A stretch of DNA of 64,000 nucleotides from Ostrinia nubilalis. Lineage: Eukaryota > Arthropoda > Insecta > Lepidoptera > Crambidae. Below the pieces are notes generated by a model that saw only the letters and a program-made list of their open reading frames with translations, was not told where the DNA came from and did not search any database. The position numbers and the translations under genes were made by a program. The stretch lies in assembly GCF_963855985.1 (NCBI RefSeq), contig NC_087105.1, forward strand, positions 1,428,501 through 1,492,500, read 5' to 3'. Below, in pieces: positions 10,419-21,831 of this stretch. Position 1 is the first letter of the stretch. Every line of letters starts with the position of its first letter.

Positions 10419-12745
10419 TTTGTCCTGAAGAGATGGTATAGCAAGTTGCTATTTGAATTTGAATTGCCAAACCGTTATGTACAGGGTGTTGTTACATATC
10501 GTTACACCAATATTATAGATCCTTAGTGGAAGTAGCTAAGGGTTAGGAGAGAGGAGAAACTCGTTAATATTCTGTCAAAAGTGATGACGAATTCTAATTA
10601 TTGTATGCAAATAAATCTCTACATAACGATTCCTCTTATCAGTCTATGTTACTTTTGTCCGCAAACATTAACAGGGAGTTGGTAAAGGTAAATTATTTCT
10701 TATATTACTGTTCAAAAGGGTTTATTTTACACTACTTTATATGATTTTAACCTTTCCACTCCTATGGGACAATGCAATTTCAGGAAAGTCCTCTAGTCAC
10801 TACGGCACATTCGGATACTTTTGAAATAATTGATGCGAACATTACAAATACATATTATATTAGTCTTATACAGGGTATCCCATAAAGTAGTGTCAAGCTG
10901 AAGCTTAAAGGTAGAGCATGACTAGGACTAGGGCTGTAGGGTCTTACTAGGTAATTGACCTGTTTTCATTAATTGGGTAAAGATTCTTCCCCAGGGTTAA
11001 ATCGGGTGTAGAGCAAGGTGGTGATTGAAAACCACAGTCAGAAACCTGTCTATGGCTTTGGCTTTGTTTATTCAAGTTCTTTTGTTTAATTACAGAGATC
11101 TAGGTATGTTTATTTAATAAAAAAAAAAAAAAAAAATTAAGATATTGCTGTAGATTTCGTGTGCAAAATATTTTTGCCATCAGTCGTTTATTCCAATAGA
11201 AGTTGCCATCTTTGAAACTCAATTTAGGTAAATGTGGTGATAATTTAAGCACGTTATAAAGCATAAGTTCTTAGTGTAAATTCCACTAATAACCTGACAA
11301 TATTCAACACCATCAACCTATTGACCCTCCCTTTCTGCCACTGAGAAATTGGGGCTTTACGCTAATTTGAATAAAAATGAACGAAAAACTCAATATTATA
11401 ATTTGAGGTTATGTTTGTAAACGTTTCACGGCCCGTTAAAAAATTAAGCCGCTGTCTATGGTCACCAAAAGGCTCGCTTATAAATATGCATAGAGTAATT
11501 TTTGAAAAGGGAGAGGCTTTAATAAGAGAGGTGCGCTCCTCCGGCCGCGGTGGTAAATTGCTTCTTCGGTTATTATTCTCTCCATCGCCAATCCTATTCA
11601 TTTAAAACCAATTATGTTTTATTATTGAGCGAGGAGGTGAGGTGCGTTAGAGAGGGATAGAGCGACTCGGTGTTCGGAGATAAGCGTTTGTTTTAATCTA
11701 TGGTAGAGAGCGAGCGCGCGGTTTTTGACTTTTGTTTTTTTAATGCATGCGCTGGCACGGGCGCGGTGTCTGACGAACCTGAATGGAGCTAATGGATGAT
11801 CCGAAATATAAAATTAAATCGGCCATAATGAGTTACATAGGATCGAGCGCTTCGACGGGTCACTGCAGCCTTTGTTCTTGCGGCCGTCGACCCTTCCTTA
11901 GTAATTAACATCGTGTTTGTATCGTTTTTGGATCTTAATGCACGTTTATTTTGAGGTATAATGAAATGCGTCTGATTGATGGGTGTGAGATATGGTACTT
12001 TAGTTTAATGTCTAATATTAACTATGGGAAAGGTGTTAATGTACCCGGCAATGCTGATAGTGTCTTTCGTTGGTTATTTATTAACTGTTCTCAAGACCAT
12101 TTTCCTTTTTAAAAGGCTGTATATCCTACTTAGCGTGTTAAGTTACGTCTTTAGATATTAGCTTCAAAATGATAAACTCAAAGTATTTGTTTGTACGAGT
12201 ATTTCTTAAGTTAGCAAGAAATATAAGTTTTTTAGATTAATACCCGTGTAAACACACTCATCAAATCCCATTGCTGCCCCGATCCGTCCAGCAGCTGGCT
12301 GAAACAAAACAAAAGCGGTGCCATTAAATGGCCTGGCAATAATTATTTTAATTGCCAGCCGCTGGCGCCGCGGGCGGCCTGATTACGGCCGGCTCATCGA
12401 CGCTCAAAGTCAATCTTTATGGAAATTAGACGAAGGTAATGGCGTATGGGGCCTACGACGTGTGGTGAGAGAAGCCAGATCCATGATGGGAAACTCAAAG
12501 ATAAGTTCGAAGTTGACAGTACCTTTCTAGCATGTCCCGACTTTCTCACATGTCTACATAAACCACAGATCTAGCTGACAGCTCCTGCCTGACTCATTTG
12601 GCTTACATTTACTTCCGTCATGATACGCGATCCGCCAGGCCATGCTTCGAATGGCGTTAGTTACAGCGATTTTTCAGTCAGGTGTCTTAACCTGAAAATT
12701 TGTCACTAGCAAAAGGGTGCATAAAAAAGAGAAGTAAACTAAAGG
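10419..12745. other. Spacer with possible regulatory blocks
   Basis: No gene is supported. An A-tract of 18 or more lies at about 11120. Balanced-composition, repeat-free blocks at about 11360-11930 and 12240-12500 look like conserved non-coding DNA. The second contains GGCAATAATTATTTTAATTG CC (split), a palindromic run with homeodomain-type TAAT cores. Function is inference only. Confidence 0.3.
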
Positions 12746-12853
12746 TAGCATTCGGATCAAGACGACCGCGACGCGAGACCGCGACTCGAGACCGCGACCG
12801 GCGACCGCGACCCACTGCTTTATATGAATTAATAGGAAGTGCTGACGGATGCA

Positions 12854-12919
12854 AGCGACCGAGTCGCGCGACGTGTGGGCGTGGCCTGCCGGCTACTTGC
12901 GTCGCGCGACTCGGTCGCT
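12854..12919. repeat. 19-bp perfect hairpin upstream of the MADF start
   Basis: AGCGACCGAGTCGCGCGAC (12854-12872) and its exact reverse complement (12901-12919) are separated by 28 bp. The hairpin lies 34 bp upstream of the MADF ATG, inside the DNA element. Confidence 0.8.
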
Positions 12920-12952
12920 CACAAGGCAGTGCCGTGGCGCGACAGATGCAAA

Positions 12953-13103
12953 ATGGCCGTGTTTTCTTCGCACGAAGACGAAATTTTAATAGAATTAGTA
13001 AGTAAAAACGCACCTGTATTCGATACGAGACTTCAAGCTTATAAAGATAATACTGTGAGAGACAATATTTGGGAAAAAATTGGAAAAGCATTAAATAAAA
13101 CAA
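12953..13103 (+). CDS. MADF-domain protein, first exon only (transposon-borne)
   Basis: ATG at 12953-12955. The protein reads MAVFSSHEDEILIELV, SKNAPVFDTRLQAYKDN, TVRDNIWEKIGKALNKT and is cut at a GTAAGT donor (13104). This is the N-terminal half of a MADF (Myb/SANT-like) domain: the acidic helix start, the YD/FD-x-R-L-x-x-YKD segment and the W of NIWEKIG. An acceptor (TTTACAG) ends at 13161 and only a few codons later the LTR element begins. Even with the LTR removed the frame stops after about 8 codons, so the gene is a remnant. Harbinger accessory proteins use such domains for DNA binding. Not expected to be a host gene. Confidence 0.65.
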
Positions 13104-13164
13104 GTAAGTTCAAATGATACATATTTTTATTAGAAAAGGTACTTATTTTTATTGTTTACAGATG

Positions 13165-13169
13165 GATGG
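13165..13169. other. Target-site duplication GATGG, left
   Basis: GATGG directly precedes TGTACGAG of the left LTR. The same five bases follow the right LTR at 16287-16291. Confidence 0.85.
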
Positions 13170-13682
13170 TGTACGAGCACGATCGTACATCCTGCTGCAC
13201 CGTCAGCATCGACCGCCGGGCGACCCATGAACCCTGAACGTGCACCGTCGGCACTCTACACCGACGGCACACTAGCAAATACTTATAATTGTGTATACTA
13301 AGTAAAACATGTATAAATAGCAATAAGAAACAGCAATAAAACAGATATCAACCGTCCGTCGTTGTGTCTCATTTCCCCCCGCTGCGGCCAAGACACCCTT
13401 AGCCGTCGCTATGATCAGTCCGGTGAGTCTGCCGGGCTGGCAGCGGGTCCCCGCCGCCTACCTGCCGTCCTAACGCTGCTGCCCTGGGCGACCTGGGCAC
13501 AGCTTCCTTCCTATCAAACCTTATTATGTCTAAGTATCTATTGTTAGGCAGGGCTAGGGCTCTAGGGACTTAGTGTCTTAGGGAATAGGGACTCTAGGCT
13601 CACTAGGGAGTTAGTTCCCTTCCTGACCGCATATCCCGGGCACGGGAGCGGTGCCTTACAACCACTGTCTCCCGCCCGTACA
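13170..13682 (+). repeat. 5' LTR
   Basis: 513 bp, TGT...ACA. Contains TATAAAT (13312-13318) and AATAAA (13335-13340). Differs from the 3' LTR at three sites near its end (TTCCC/TTTCC, ACAACC/ACAAAC, TGTCTC/TGCCTC). Confidence 0.9.
13312..13340 (+). promoter_or_regulatory. LTR TATA box and poly(A) signal
   Basis: TATAAAT at 13312-13318 and AATAAA at 13335-13340, repeated in the 3' LTR about 2604 bp on. Placement in the LTR suggests Pol II start and 3'-end signals; the roles are inferred. Confidence 0.45.
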
Positions 13683-13683
13683 T

Positions 13684-13695
13684 CTTCGAGCCGGA
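13684..13695 (+). other. Probable primer-binding site (tRNA-Tyr)
   Basis: CTTCGAGCCGGA, two bases after the 5' LTR, is complementary to the 3' acceptor/T-arm side of insect tRNA-Tyr as I remember it (..TCCGGCTCGAAG GACCA). The last few tRNA bases do not take part. Based on memory of the tRNA, not on a search. Confidence 0.45.
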
Positions 13696-14729
13696 TCATT
13701 ATCATCATTAACCTTCAGGACCCTACAGTCAGTCTTATCAGTTTATTTACTTGGCGTCGGGAAGGGGTGCCTTACAACCACTCCAAATCCCGACTGCTCA
13801 AACATTTCTTACAACATTTAGCATTATCAAGACATCGACCATACACTGGTCTTCCCATATCAATCGGGAATATCAATTTATTTCAGTAACATTATTATTT
13901 GTTACGTAATATCATTCAATTATAACACTTCGCGAGCAATGTAGCAAAACTGACCAACTCGTGAATTAACATTTTCACTGAGCGCGGTCTTAACATCATC
14001 ATTATCAAATCATCAAATGGTAGCAACCAAGAAAGCTATCAACTTTATCATTATCAAGGTTATGTAGCAATCAAGAGTCTACATAACTTATTATCAAACA
14101 AACAAACAAGATCAACAAAGTGGCAATCAAGACGCTACTGATCTTAACATATCATTTTATCATTATCAAGTCGTAGTACCTAAGCAAGAGGCTACAACTA
14201 AACATCGTGGTCCGTACGGTGCTACTCACAAACAAACATATAACATTAACATTGTGGCCCGTACGGTATCACTAAACATTATCATTTATCATTAACATTG
14301 TGGCTTGTGCATGCCACAAAAACATCATTTTTTACATTATTATACTTTGCTACATTGCAAGCGCATTTCTTAGCATCAGCGATACTCGCATTGTTTCAAC
14401 ATTCTGCAAACGTGAGCATTTTGCAGTCAATGACATTATCAAGTAACAAACATTTAATTACGTTTCAAAGTAGGTCAACATAATCATAGGCAGTGTAGTT
14501 AGCAAAATTGGGTGGGGGAAATTATAACATCTTGAAATCATAACATAACACAACATCAGGCAGCGTATATTCAACTCAACTCCGCTAGCCTTATCAAAAA
14601 CATTTATCAGTTCTGTTGTCCTCAAATATCAAATTATTAATACCTTCTACACCAACACCTATCCTATCCTATCATCAAGCAACGACAACTACAATTATCA
14701 ATTAACATCAACTACCATCACCATCGATA

Positions 14730-15650
14730 ACCAAGGGGACTGCAGCCTGGACACCAAGCAGCCAGGAGACTGCACCCTGGACAACAAGCAGCCAGGAGAC
14801 TGCAGCCTGGACACACAGCAGCCAGGTCATGCAGCCCCACAACAGCAGCGCTACAGTCGGAGCATCAGCATCTCCACTGCAGCACTGGCACGCATCATCA
14901 GAACAGCAGCAATCTGACAGCAGCGGATCAGTTACCGGCCTCCCGGAAGTGGGTCTCACCGGTAACCGAGAAGTCGCATATGCTGTTCAGTTCGACACAA
15001 GCCAAGAAGGCAAACTATCAAGAGGACGACAGCCAGAACATCAAGAAGCCTGGACAACCAAGGGGACTGCAGCCTGGACATCAAGCAGCCAGGACACTGC
15101 ACCCTGGACAACAAGCAGCCAGGAGACTGCAGCCTGGACACACAGCAGCCAGGCCATGCAGCCCCACAACAGCAGCCAGGCCATATCAGCAGCCTTGGCC
15201 ACACGTCAGCGCCAGGCCACATCAACGGCCTTGGCAACACATGCCAGGCCACACCAGCAGCCTGACCACACCAGCGTCAGGCCATACCAGCAGCCTTGGC
15301 CACACGTCAGCGCCAGGCCACATCAACGGCCTTGGCAACACCTGCCAGGCCACACCAGCAGCCTGACCACAACAGCAGCCAGGCCATACCAGCGGCCTTG
15401 GCAACACCTGCCAGGCCACACCAGCAGCCTGACCACACCAGCGTCAGGCCATATCAGCAGCCTTGGCCACACCAGTGCCAGGCCTCATCAGCAGCCTCGG
15501 CCACACCAGTGCCAGGCCACATCAGCAGTCACGGCCACTCCAGTACCAGGCCACACCAGCGCCAGGCCCGCGAGCATCCTGGCCTCACCAGGAGCCAGGC
15601 CCGCGAGCTGCCTGGTCAACCAACCAGCCAGGTGGACACCAAGTGGACAG
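14730..15650 (+). repeat. CAG-rich tandem repeat block inside the LTR element
   Basis: Two nested repeat types. GACTGCAGCCTGGACA..CAGCAGCCAGG units occur at about 14739-14840 and again at 15065-15180. Units of about 20-60 bp built on GCCAGGCCACACCAGCAGCC, CTTGGCCACACGTCAGCG and CTTGGCAACACCTGCCAGG run from about 15176 to 15560. All three + frames are largely free of stops because of the repeat composition. Confidence 0.75.
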
Positions 15651-15905
15651 CCAACCAGAGGTCCACCACCTGGGTCATCAACCACTCATGGAGTCACCGG
15701 TCTACGGTCATCGGGCAGCAGGGCAACCACGTGCAGCATCCTCCGCGCCTTCTTCTTCTGCGAGATGCCAATATGTACGAGCACGATCGTACATCCTGCT
15801 GCACCGTCAGCATCGACCGCCGGGCGACCCATGAACCCTGAACGTGCACCGTCGGCACTCTACACCGACGGCACACTAGCAAATACTTATAATTGTGTAT
15901 ACTAA
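14829..15905 (+). CDS. Open frame over the LTR-element repeats, 358 codons, doubtful gene
   Basis: The frame starts at an ATG, is rich in Pro, Gln, His, Thr and Ser (repeats such as ARPHQQPDHTS and PWQHLPGHTSS), and runs 132 bp into the 3' LTR before a stop. Two other + frames over the same repeats are also open for 120-180 codons, so openness is a by-product of the repeat. There is no gag-like or enzyme motif. The non-repetitive start (SSEQQQSDSSGSVTGLPEVG) could be a relic of a real protein, but I cannot support that. Confidence 0.2.
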   Translation: MQPHNSSATVGASASPLQHWHASSEQQQSDSSGSVTGLPEVGLTGNREVAYAVQFDTSQEGKLSRGRQPEHQEAWTTKGTAAWTSSSQDTAPWTTSSQETAAWTHSSQAMQPHNSSQAISAALATRQRQATSTALATHARPHQQPDHTSVRPYQQPWPHVSARPHQRPWQHLPGHTSSLTTTAARPYQRPWQHLPGHTSSLTTPASGHISSLGHTSARPHQQPRPHQCQATSAVTATPVPGHTSARPASILASPGARPASCLVNQPARWTPSGQPTRGPPPGSSTTHGVTGLRSSGSRATTCSILRAFFFCEMPICTSTIVHPAAPSASTAGRPMNPERAPSALYTDGTLANTYNCVY

Positions 15906-16286
15906 GTAAAACATGTATAAATAGCAATAAGAAACAGCAATAAAACAGATATCAACCGTCCGTCGTTGTGTCTCATTTCCCCCCGCTGCGGCCAAGACAC
16001 CCTTAGCCGTCGCTATGATCAGTCCGGTGAGTCTGCCGGGCTGGCAGCGGGTCCCCGCCGCCTACCTGCCGTCCTAACGCTGCTGCCCTGGGCGACCTGG
16101 GCACAGCTTCCTTCCTATCAAACCTTATTATGTCTAAGTATCTATTGTTAGGCAGGGCTAGGGCTCTAGGGACTTAGTGTCTTAGGGAATAGGGACTCTA
16201 GGCTCACTAGGGAGTTAGTTTCCTTCCTGACCGCATATCCCGGGCACGGGAGCGGTGCCTTACAAACACTGCCTCCCGCCCGTACA
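15774..16286 (+). repeat. 3' LTR
   Basis: 513 bp, same ends and internal signals as the 5' LTR, followed by the GATGG duplication at 16287-16291. Confidence 0.9.
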
Positions 16287-16457
16287 GATGGAATACAACC
16301 GTTTAGTTTAGTAACTGCAAACATACTGAGTTTCGTATGGGTCGCACGACTCGTGTCGCGAAGATTCGTAAGTAGCTGTCGCCCTGCGACCTGCGACCGG
16401 TCGCCGGTCGCGGTCTCGAGTCGCGGTCTCGCGTCGCGGTCGTCTTGATCCGAATGC

Positions 16458-17144
16458 TATCTTAAGCTCTCCCGCTTTTTTCTTTCCTACATTGTATCAA
16501 CGAGGTGGCAGCCATTGACATCTGAAATGTGAAAACCAGTCATCTCTCCCGCTGAAAATCTTAGGTCATAGATTTCCCTATTATCTTTGGCCCTTTTCAG
16601 CCATAGTACACATCCTACCACCACTTCGAGTCAACATATCGATGTTGCTTGTTGATAGTCAATTCTAGTCCATGTTGACTTTGGCTATCGACTGCTGCTG
16701 ATGACACAGAGGCAGCAGTAGTGGTGAGAGTGTGGTGGGATGTCTCGTTTGATGATAACTTCTTCTTCTTATTAGTTTCGTTCTTGGCAGAGCGGTCGTG
16801 GTCACTTTAAGGCGTTCACGTCGGTTGTAAAGGCGGATACAGCATCATACAGCTCTCAGTACGATCTCCCGATGATAACTTAGCCTAGTATTATTGCAAG
16901 AAGTGTCATGCAAAACACATAATCCTGTAACATAGTACGTAAGATCTCGCGTGTGACCACAGCGTCGGTCGTGTGCATGGCGCACAATGTACAAAGGCGG
17001 CCGCTGCTCGGATCTGTTTAGCATAGTTTTTGTTGCTCCGACGGTTGAATCGGCTGGAGTGGCCGTGGTTTTGAGAAGAAATGAAACCAGTCTATAGAAA
17101 AAGTTAAGCTTAATAAGCTTTGCAATGGAGGGTAGTCGAACCTT
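16458..17144. other. Spacer with diverged LINE-type sequence
   Basis: No gene. Around 16755-16860 a CTTCTTCTTCTTATTAG run followed by GGCAGAGCGGTCGTGGTCA resembles the 3' end of a LINE in reverse orientation. Otherwise unassigned. Confidence 0.3.
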
Positions 17145-18370
17145 CGAACTCCTCTTATGTTCTTCTGATTAATTTCGTTGCTGGTCCAATGACAGTTTAA
17201 CCACAGAATAATAATAAGTACTACCATAGAATAATAATAAGTACTACGTACAGAAGTTTTACTTCGCGAAGGTATTTAAAAAAATGTATGCTCAACGTCA
17301 TTAACAATATGGTGTAATTTAGCTTGTCTCAAGAGACAAGCAAGTTTGTCAAAAGTTTTGTTGACAAACGTCAGTGATCGGTACTGCGCCGAAGCTATAG
17401 GGCTGACTTCGGTAAAATGATGTGACGTGAGGTGCCAAACTGCAGAAAATGGCGGAGGAAATACATGATTTAGCATGAATTATCATGAATAATATTAACT
17501 ACTTATTTACCTCTCAGTGTCTTCAGGCAACTTAAAAAAGTACATTCTGTGTTTTTATTATTATTTAGGCAGTTAAATACTGCACAGTATTTAGTACACC
17601 ATTTTCTTTATTTTCTTCCATCATACACAAGAATACGCGTGCGTGAGTCAAAGTTCGCTCGTATGTGAGGCCTTGTCGAATAGTACTCTTGTAGGGGGCA
17701 ATCGTGCGTGTTTTGTTTTCGATGTAAACTCGCGGAGATGAACAGGCCTGGTACTACGTACAGAAGTTTTACTTCGCGAAGGTATTTAAAAAAATTTATG
17801 CTCAATGTCATTAACAATATGGTGTAATTTAGCCTGTCTCAAGAGTCAAGCACCATATTGTTGACAAACGTCAGTGATCGGCACTGCGCCGAAGCTATAG
17901 GGCTGACTTCGGTAAAATGATGTGACGTGAGGTGCCAAACTGCGGAAAATGGCGGAGGAAATACATGATTTATTTAGCATGAATTATCATGAATAATATT
18001 ATCTACTTATTTACCTCTAAGTGTCTTGAGGCAACTTAAAGAAGTACATTCTGTGTTTTTATTATTATTTAGGCAGTTAAATACTGCACAGTATTTAGTA
18101 CACCATTTTCTTTATTTTCTTCCATCATACACAAGAATACGCGTACGTGAGTCAATGTTCGCTCGATGTGAGGCCTTGTCGAATAGTATCCTGTAGGTGG
18201 GCCATCGTGCGTGTTTTGTTTTCGATGTAAACTCGCGGAGATGAACAGGCCTGGTTTAACTTTCCCCCGGGACAAACATGATCTTGATTGGTTGGGTTTT
18301 TATGGCGGTCCATCTTGTCCATCCTGTTACACAGGAGTTGCAGCGGTGGGAACAAGAGGTGGGAATAGTC
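17145..18370. repeat. Dispersed repeat interrupted by a CAGGCCTG element
   Basis: 17145-17201 (ATGTTCTTCTGATTAATTTC ..GACAGTTTAAC) and 18254-18370 (GGTTGGGTTTTTATGGCGGT .. GCAGCGGTGGGAA) are the two halves of a repeat that occurs uninterrupted at 50145-50300. The 50-kb copy shows the state before insertion. Confidence 0.7.
17202..18253 (-). mobile_element. CAGGCCTG-ended element, tandemly doubled
   Basis: Left end CACAGAATAATAATAAGTAC, right end GAGATGAACAGGCCTG. A 7-bp duplication GTTTAAC flanks it (17195-17201 and 18254-18260). It holds two near-identical units of about 505 bp in tandem (about 17247-17750 and 17751-18253). A single unit in the opposite orientation lies at 21832-22349. No transposase. 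Superfamily unresolved; 7-bp duplications occur in P-type elements among others. Confidence 0.8.
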
Positions 18371-21300
18371 CCATATAGAAAAAGTTAACCTTCTATCTCT
18401 TATTAGACACATACTCGATACGTATACGAGATTTTCAAAATCGTCATATCTTCGATGCTGTTTAGGTTCCTAATAAAATCCGACAGATCTATATGTCTAT
18501 TTATGGAGCGCTAGAAGGCGAAGATATTCTTAAAACTTCTATATGATTTCTTCTTTCTTAACTTCCTTCAGTACCCTTTGGAGTAGGCTTTCTTCGTTTC
18601 TAGGCACCACGGTCTGTCTTTAGCTGAACTGTCTACTATTATTTCATTAATGTAACTTTTTAATTGACTATGATCTAATCATCCGTATGTGCATTGAAGC
18701 AAAGCCCCTTCCTTTTTCTTTTGATTATTTAAATCGCGAATCTAAGTAGTTTAATTTTCCCCGAGTCTATTTTTTTTAGTTTTTTTTATTTGTGTTGAGC
18801 GGCTATTCTAGTTCAATAAAGTCCTAGTATCACTGCGACCGGTACCGATCTATTGTGATCGCCGCTATTTTCCTTACAGTTCGCCTCCGAGTCCTGCATC
18901 CATTAAGAAGTGCAGTATCTTTTGGGGTTCCCCGAGTCTAACTTAACCACTGCTTGAGTTTTAACGCCGGAATAGCAATAGCTACAGGTAATGCAGCGGT
19001 GCCGCGGTGGGAAAAAGACATAGGAAGGTAGGAATTATCCCCTCAAACCATGGTCACCATAACTGTATCAATGGCTCGGCTCTCTTTGTGGCAGTAAGTG
19101 ATATTAAAGGATCTAAAGGTATTGACGGTGAGTCAGTGCGAGTGAATACAATGGGGTTGATTCAGAGATTTTCACTATCTCTCAAACTAAAGTCAGTCTT
19201 TTTCTCGTTTTTGAATGAGGAGAGACAGTTGTCAAATTAAAAGGCCACAATGTTGTGGATAAGCGAAGATTTTTAAGAATACTAGAACTAAATATCAAAC
19301 TAAAGACAAATAAATATGTATACGGTATGTTCCAAGTTGTCTCGAGTGGAACTTTAATTTTTAATAAGAAATCATTGCTTCTTACTCTTCTTTCTTACTC
19401 TTTATTAAACGATACCTAATACTTTGAAAATTGAATTAATTTGAATCGAACTGCATAAGGCGGGAATTGAACCCATAATTTGAGATGCAACTCTTAAATA
19501 ACTACCTAATACTTACCTATTCGATTTTAAACCTAAGAAAGAACCTAAGTTTCTTATCCACCACAAAATTGGTATTTTTCCACTTATCATGGTATTGTTT
19601 TCCAATACGATGTTATGAATCACCAAAGTGACAATTTCAAACTAAATAAAATTAACGATTTTGCGGAGTTTGAAGAAATATCTTTTACAAACTTTTAGAG
19701 TATGTCTATTATTTGTTTGTTTTTTTATCCACTAGTAATACATAATTTAATAACTCTACTATTACATTATCACCATTGAACTTAGAGCTTTTTCAAAGTA
19801 GGTATTACTATTACACCTTTCCAAAAATCTTAAACATGTAAAAGTTTGTATCCTCTCATAAAAATGGTTCACACTTAGTTCCCATAAAAGAACCCAACCC
19901 TCGAGTTAGAACCACAGTTTAGTTCCCCTTGTCTATCACTCGGTATGGTTCCGCTACCGCCCGCTAGATAGAGCTACTTATATCGTTTAGAACGTCTTGC
20001 GTGTTATTGCACAGAATACATAATAGTAGCAACAGAAATTGCACTCCTTTGTGTAGGATCAGAGGCCGGCATTTTAACGGTAATAATAATAATGCAAAAT
20101 ATCCAACGCACATGGTGCATTCGAAATCGCACCTTACTACTACGCTCACAAGAGCGCAATTTTTTTGTGTTCATAATTGATCTACCTCACAGCTCAAGCG
20201 TCAGGGTTGTTTAAGCAAAGTTAAATAAATAAAAACTTAATTTTAAGAAGTATTTATTGTATTTACGATTGGTAAACTTTAATCTAGTGGTGTTTGTATA
20301 ATCGTACCTTCTCTAAAGTACCTATTAATAAACTTCAGTGTTGCGATAATTCGAAATTGGACAAACAGTTTTAAAAGGTGTAGTGTCGTAAAATAGACAC
20401 GGTGAAGTAAGGTTAATGTTTTATTAGCTAAAATAATTTTTTTGCTACAGTTTTTAGTCATTAGTATTTCAAAATTATTTAAAAAGTGTAGTTTTTTAAA
20501 TTATTTAAATCACTACAGTTAATTATCATTCCTAAATATTACGATTTTACATTAAAGAAGAATAACAGTGCTGTTGGAACAATAAACCTTGATTGCGACG
20601 ATGATCGACCGAGCGTGTATAGAAATACGCGTGTGCTCACAAGCGCGTGGCGGCCCTGACTGATTTGCAACTTGAAGTTGTCGCGCGCTGTAGGTAATTA
20701 TCTCGGCCGGCATAGGCGAGTGACGGAGGCCTGGTTATTGCTACAATAATATTTTTTATAATACTAAGTTTATTAGTTTCTGTTTTTATAAATAGAGTTT
20801 ATTTATTGTATAGGGTTTTATAATAATATGTAAGGCGACATAGTTGTTAATTAAATTAGTTTTTTTTTCACAACTTTTTTACAAAGTTGTTCACATGTTT
20901 CTTACATAATTTTCAAATAACTACACCTACTCAAAATATTTTCAGTTTTATACCTATCCTCATTTGGCACTTTTTATCTAAACTAATATTATAAAGACGT
21001 TACAATTTGTGAGTTTGTGAGGTTGAAGGGGTCTCTGGAAGGAAGGACTCTCTGGATCTATTAAAATTATTTTTCCAGTAGAAAGCGACAATATTTATTT
21101 TCAGTATTATAGGCTTAGTCTGAAAAATGAGCTTTCGTGTCAGAACATGACGCGTGACGTAACAGAAAAACACACGCGGGTAAAGCGGCGGGCTAAAGTT
21201 AGACAAAATATTTCTCTATTTGAAGTAAAGTAGCTAACTGCTGCCTGTCTTAAACACACTGTATATTTAAAAAAATAAGTTTATTCAATAATTTGTCATA

Positions 21301-21831
21301 CACCGTCTCTGACAGCTGTACATTGGCCATTAAAATTGCTATTCTAAGTATGTTGGTTAACGTATCGCTTGCAGGTAGGTATTTACGAAACAAGTTTTCT
21401 CAGACTTCTAAGTAAACTACTAGAGTCACTGTTTAGAATAAATATTACGTCACGCATCCGCATAAGTGGCACGTATTAATGACAATGACACTTGGTGTCA
21501 CTGGTGTCAATAAACGAAATAAGAATTAGTTTGTCGAGTAAAGACCTCGACCTTTGTGATTTTTACTCTGCTCCCTCGTTTCAATCGACTGAATAAGTAA
21601 GTTGTTGTTAACTATCGATCAACAGCTTTTTCTATTTTCAAACCGGCAAACAGTGGTGACTGAGCTTGTTGCAGCGCTTCTTCTCAGCACTTGTCAAATG
21701 TTTGTCTCGAAGCGTTGGTAGGGCAAAAAAATGATACAAGTAAAGGCTCCTTAAGATCAATTAATTGACCATTTGCAAGTAGCGATTTAATAAGAGTTTT
21801 AATTAAGCGTGTTTCAATATTTAAGTAGTAG
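18371..21831. other. AT-rich spacer, few features
   Basis: No gene is supported. Weak SINE remnant on - at about 19440-19490 (ATCGAACTGCATAAGGCGGG). 18985-19040 resembles the GCAGCGGTGGGAA repeat. A dispersed-repeat tail at 21660-21760 (GCTTGTTGCAGCGCTTCTTC) is related to 42085. A GC-richer stretch at 20600-20720 is unassigned. Confidence 0.35.

Larger units (their letters stand above)
13170..16286 (+). mobile_element. LTR retrotransposon without gag/pol, recent insertion
   Basis: Two 513-bp LTRs (13170-13682 and 15774-16286) begin TGTACGAGC and end CCCGTACA. They differ at three positions that I can see, and GATGG flanks both sides, so this is an intact, young insertion. The 2.09-kb interior has no protease, reverse transcriptase, RNase H, integrase or zinc-knuckle motif. 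It consists of ATCATTATCAA-rich sequence (13690-14720) and a GC-richer tandem-repeat block (14730-15650). It must have been mobilised in trans. No clear polypurine tract precedes the right LTR (GAGATGCCAATA), which is odd. It interrupts the MADF element. Confidence 0.9.
12748..16457 (+). mobile_element. Small DNA transposon carrying a MADF exon, split by an LTR element
   Basis: Perfect TIRs of about 60 bp: 12748-12807 starts GCATTCGGATCAAGACGACC and continues with GACCGCGAC sub-repeats; 16398-16457 is its inverse. TA flanks both ends. After removing the LTR insertion (13170-16286 plus one GATGG) the element is 588 bp and encodes the start of a MADF protein. MADF proteins are the usual second protein of PIF/Harbinger transposons, so this is probably an internally deleted member of that group or of a TA-targeting relative. 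Confidence 0.75.

Noticed and set aside
13362..13547. 61-codon open frame present in both LTRs (also 15966-16151)
   Set aside because: Identical because the LTRs are identical; Cys/Leu/Pro-rich without any motif, overlapping the LTR control region.
14708..15419. Open frames on - over the LTR-element repeats
   Set aside because: Trp/Cys/Leu-rich complement of the CAG-rich repeats; no coding signature.
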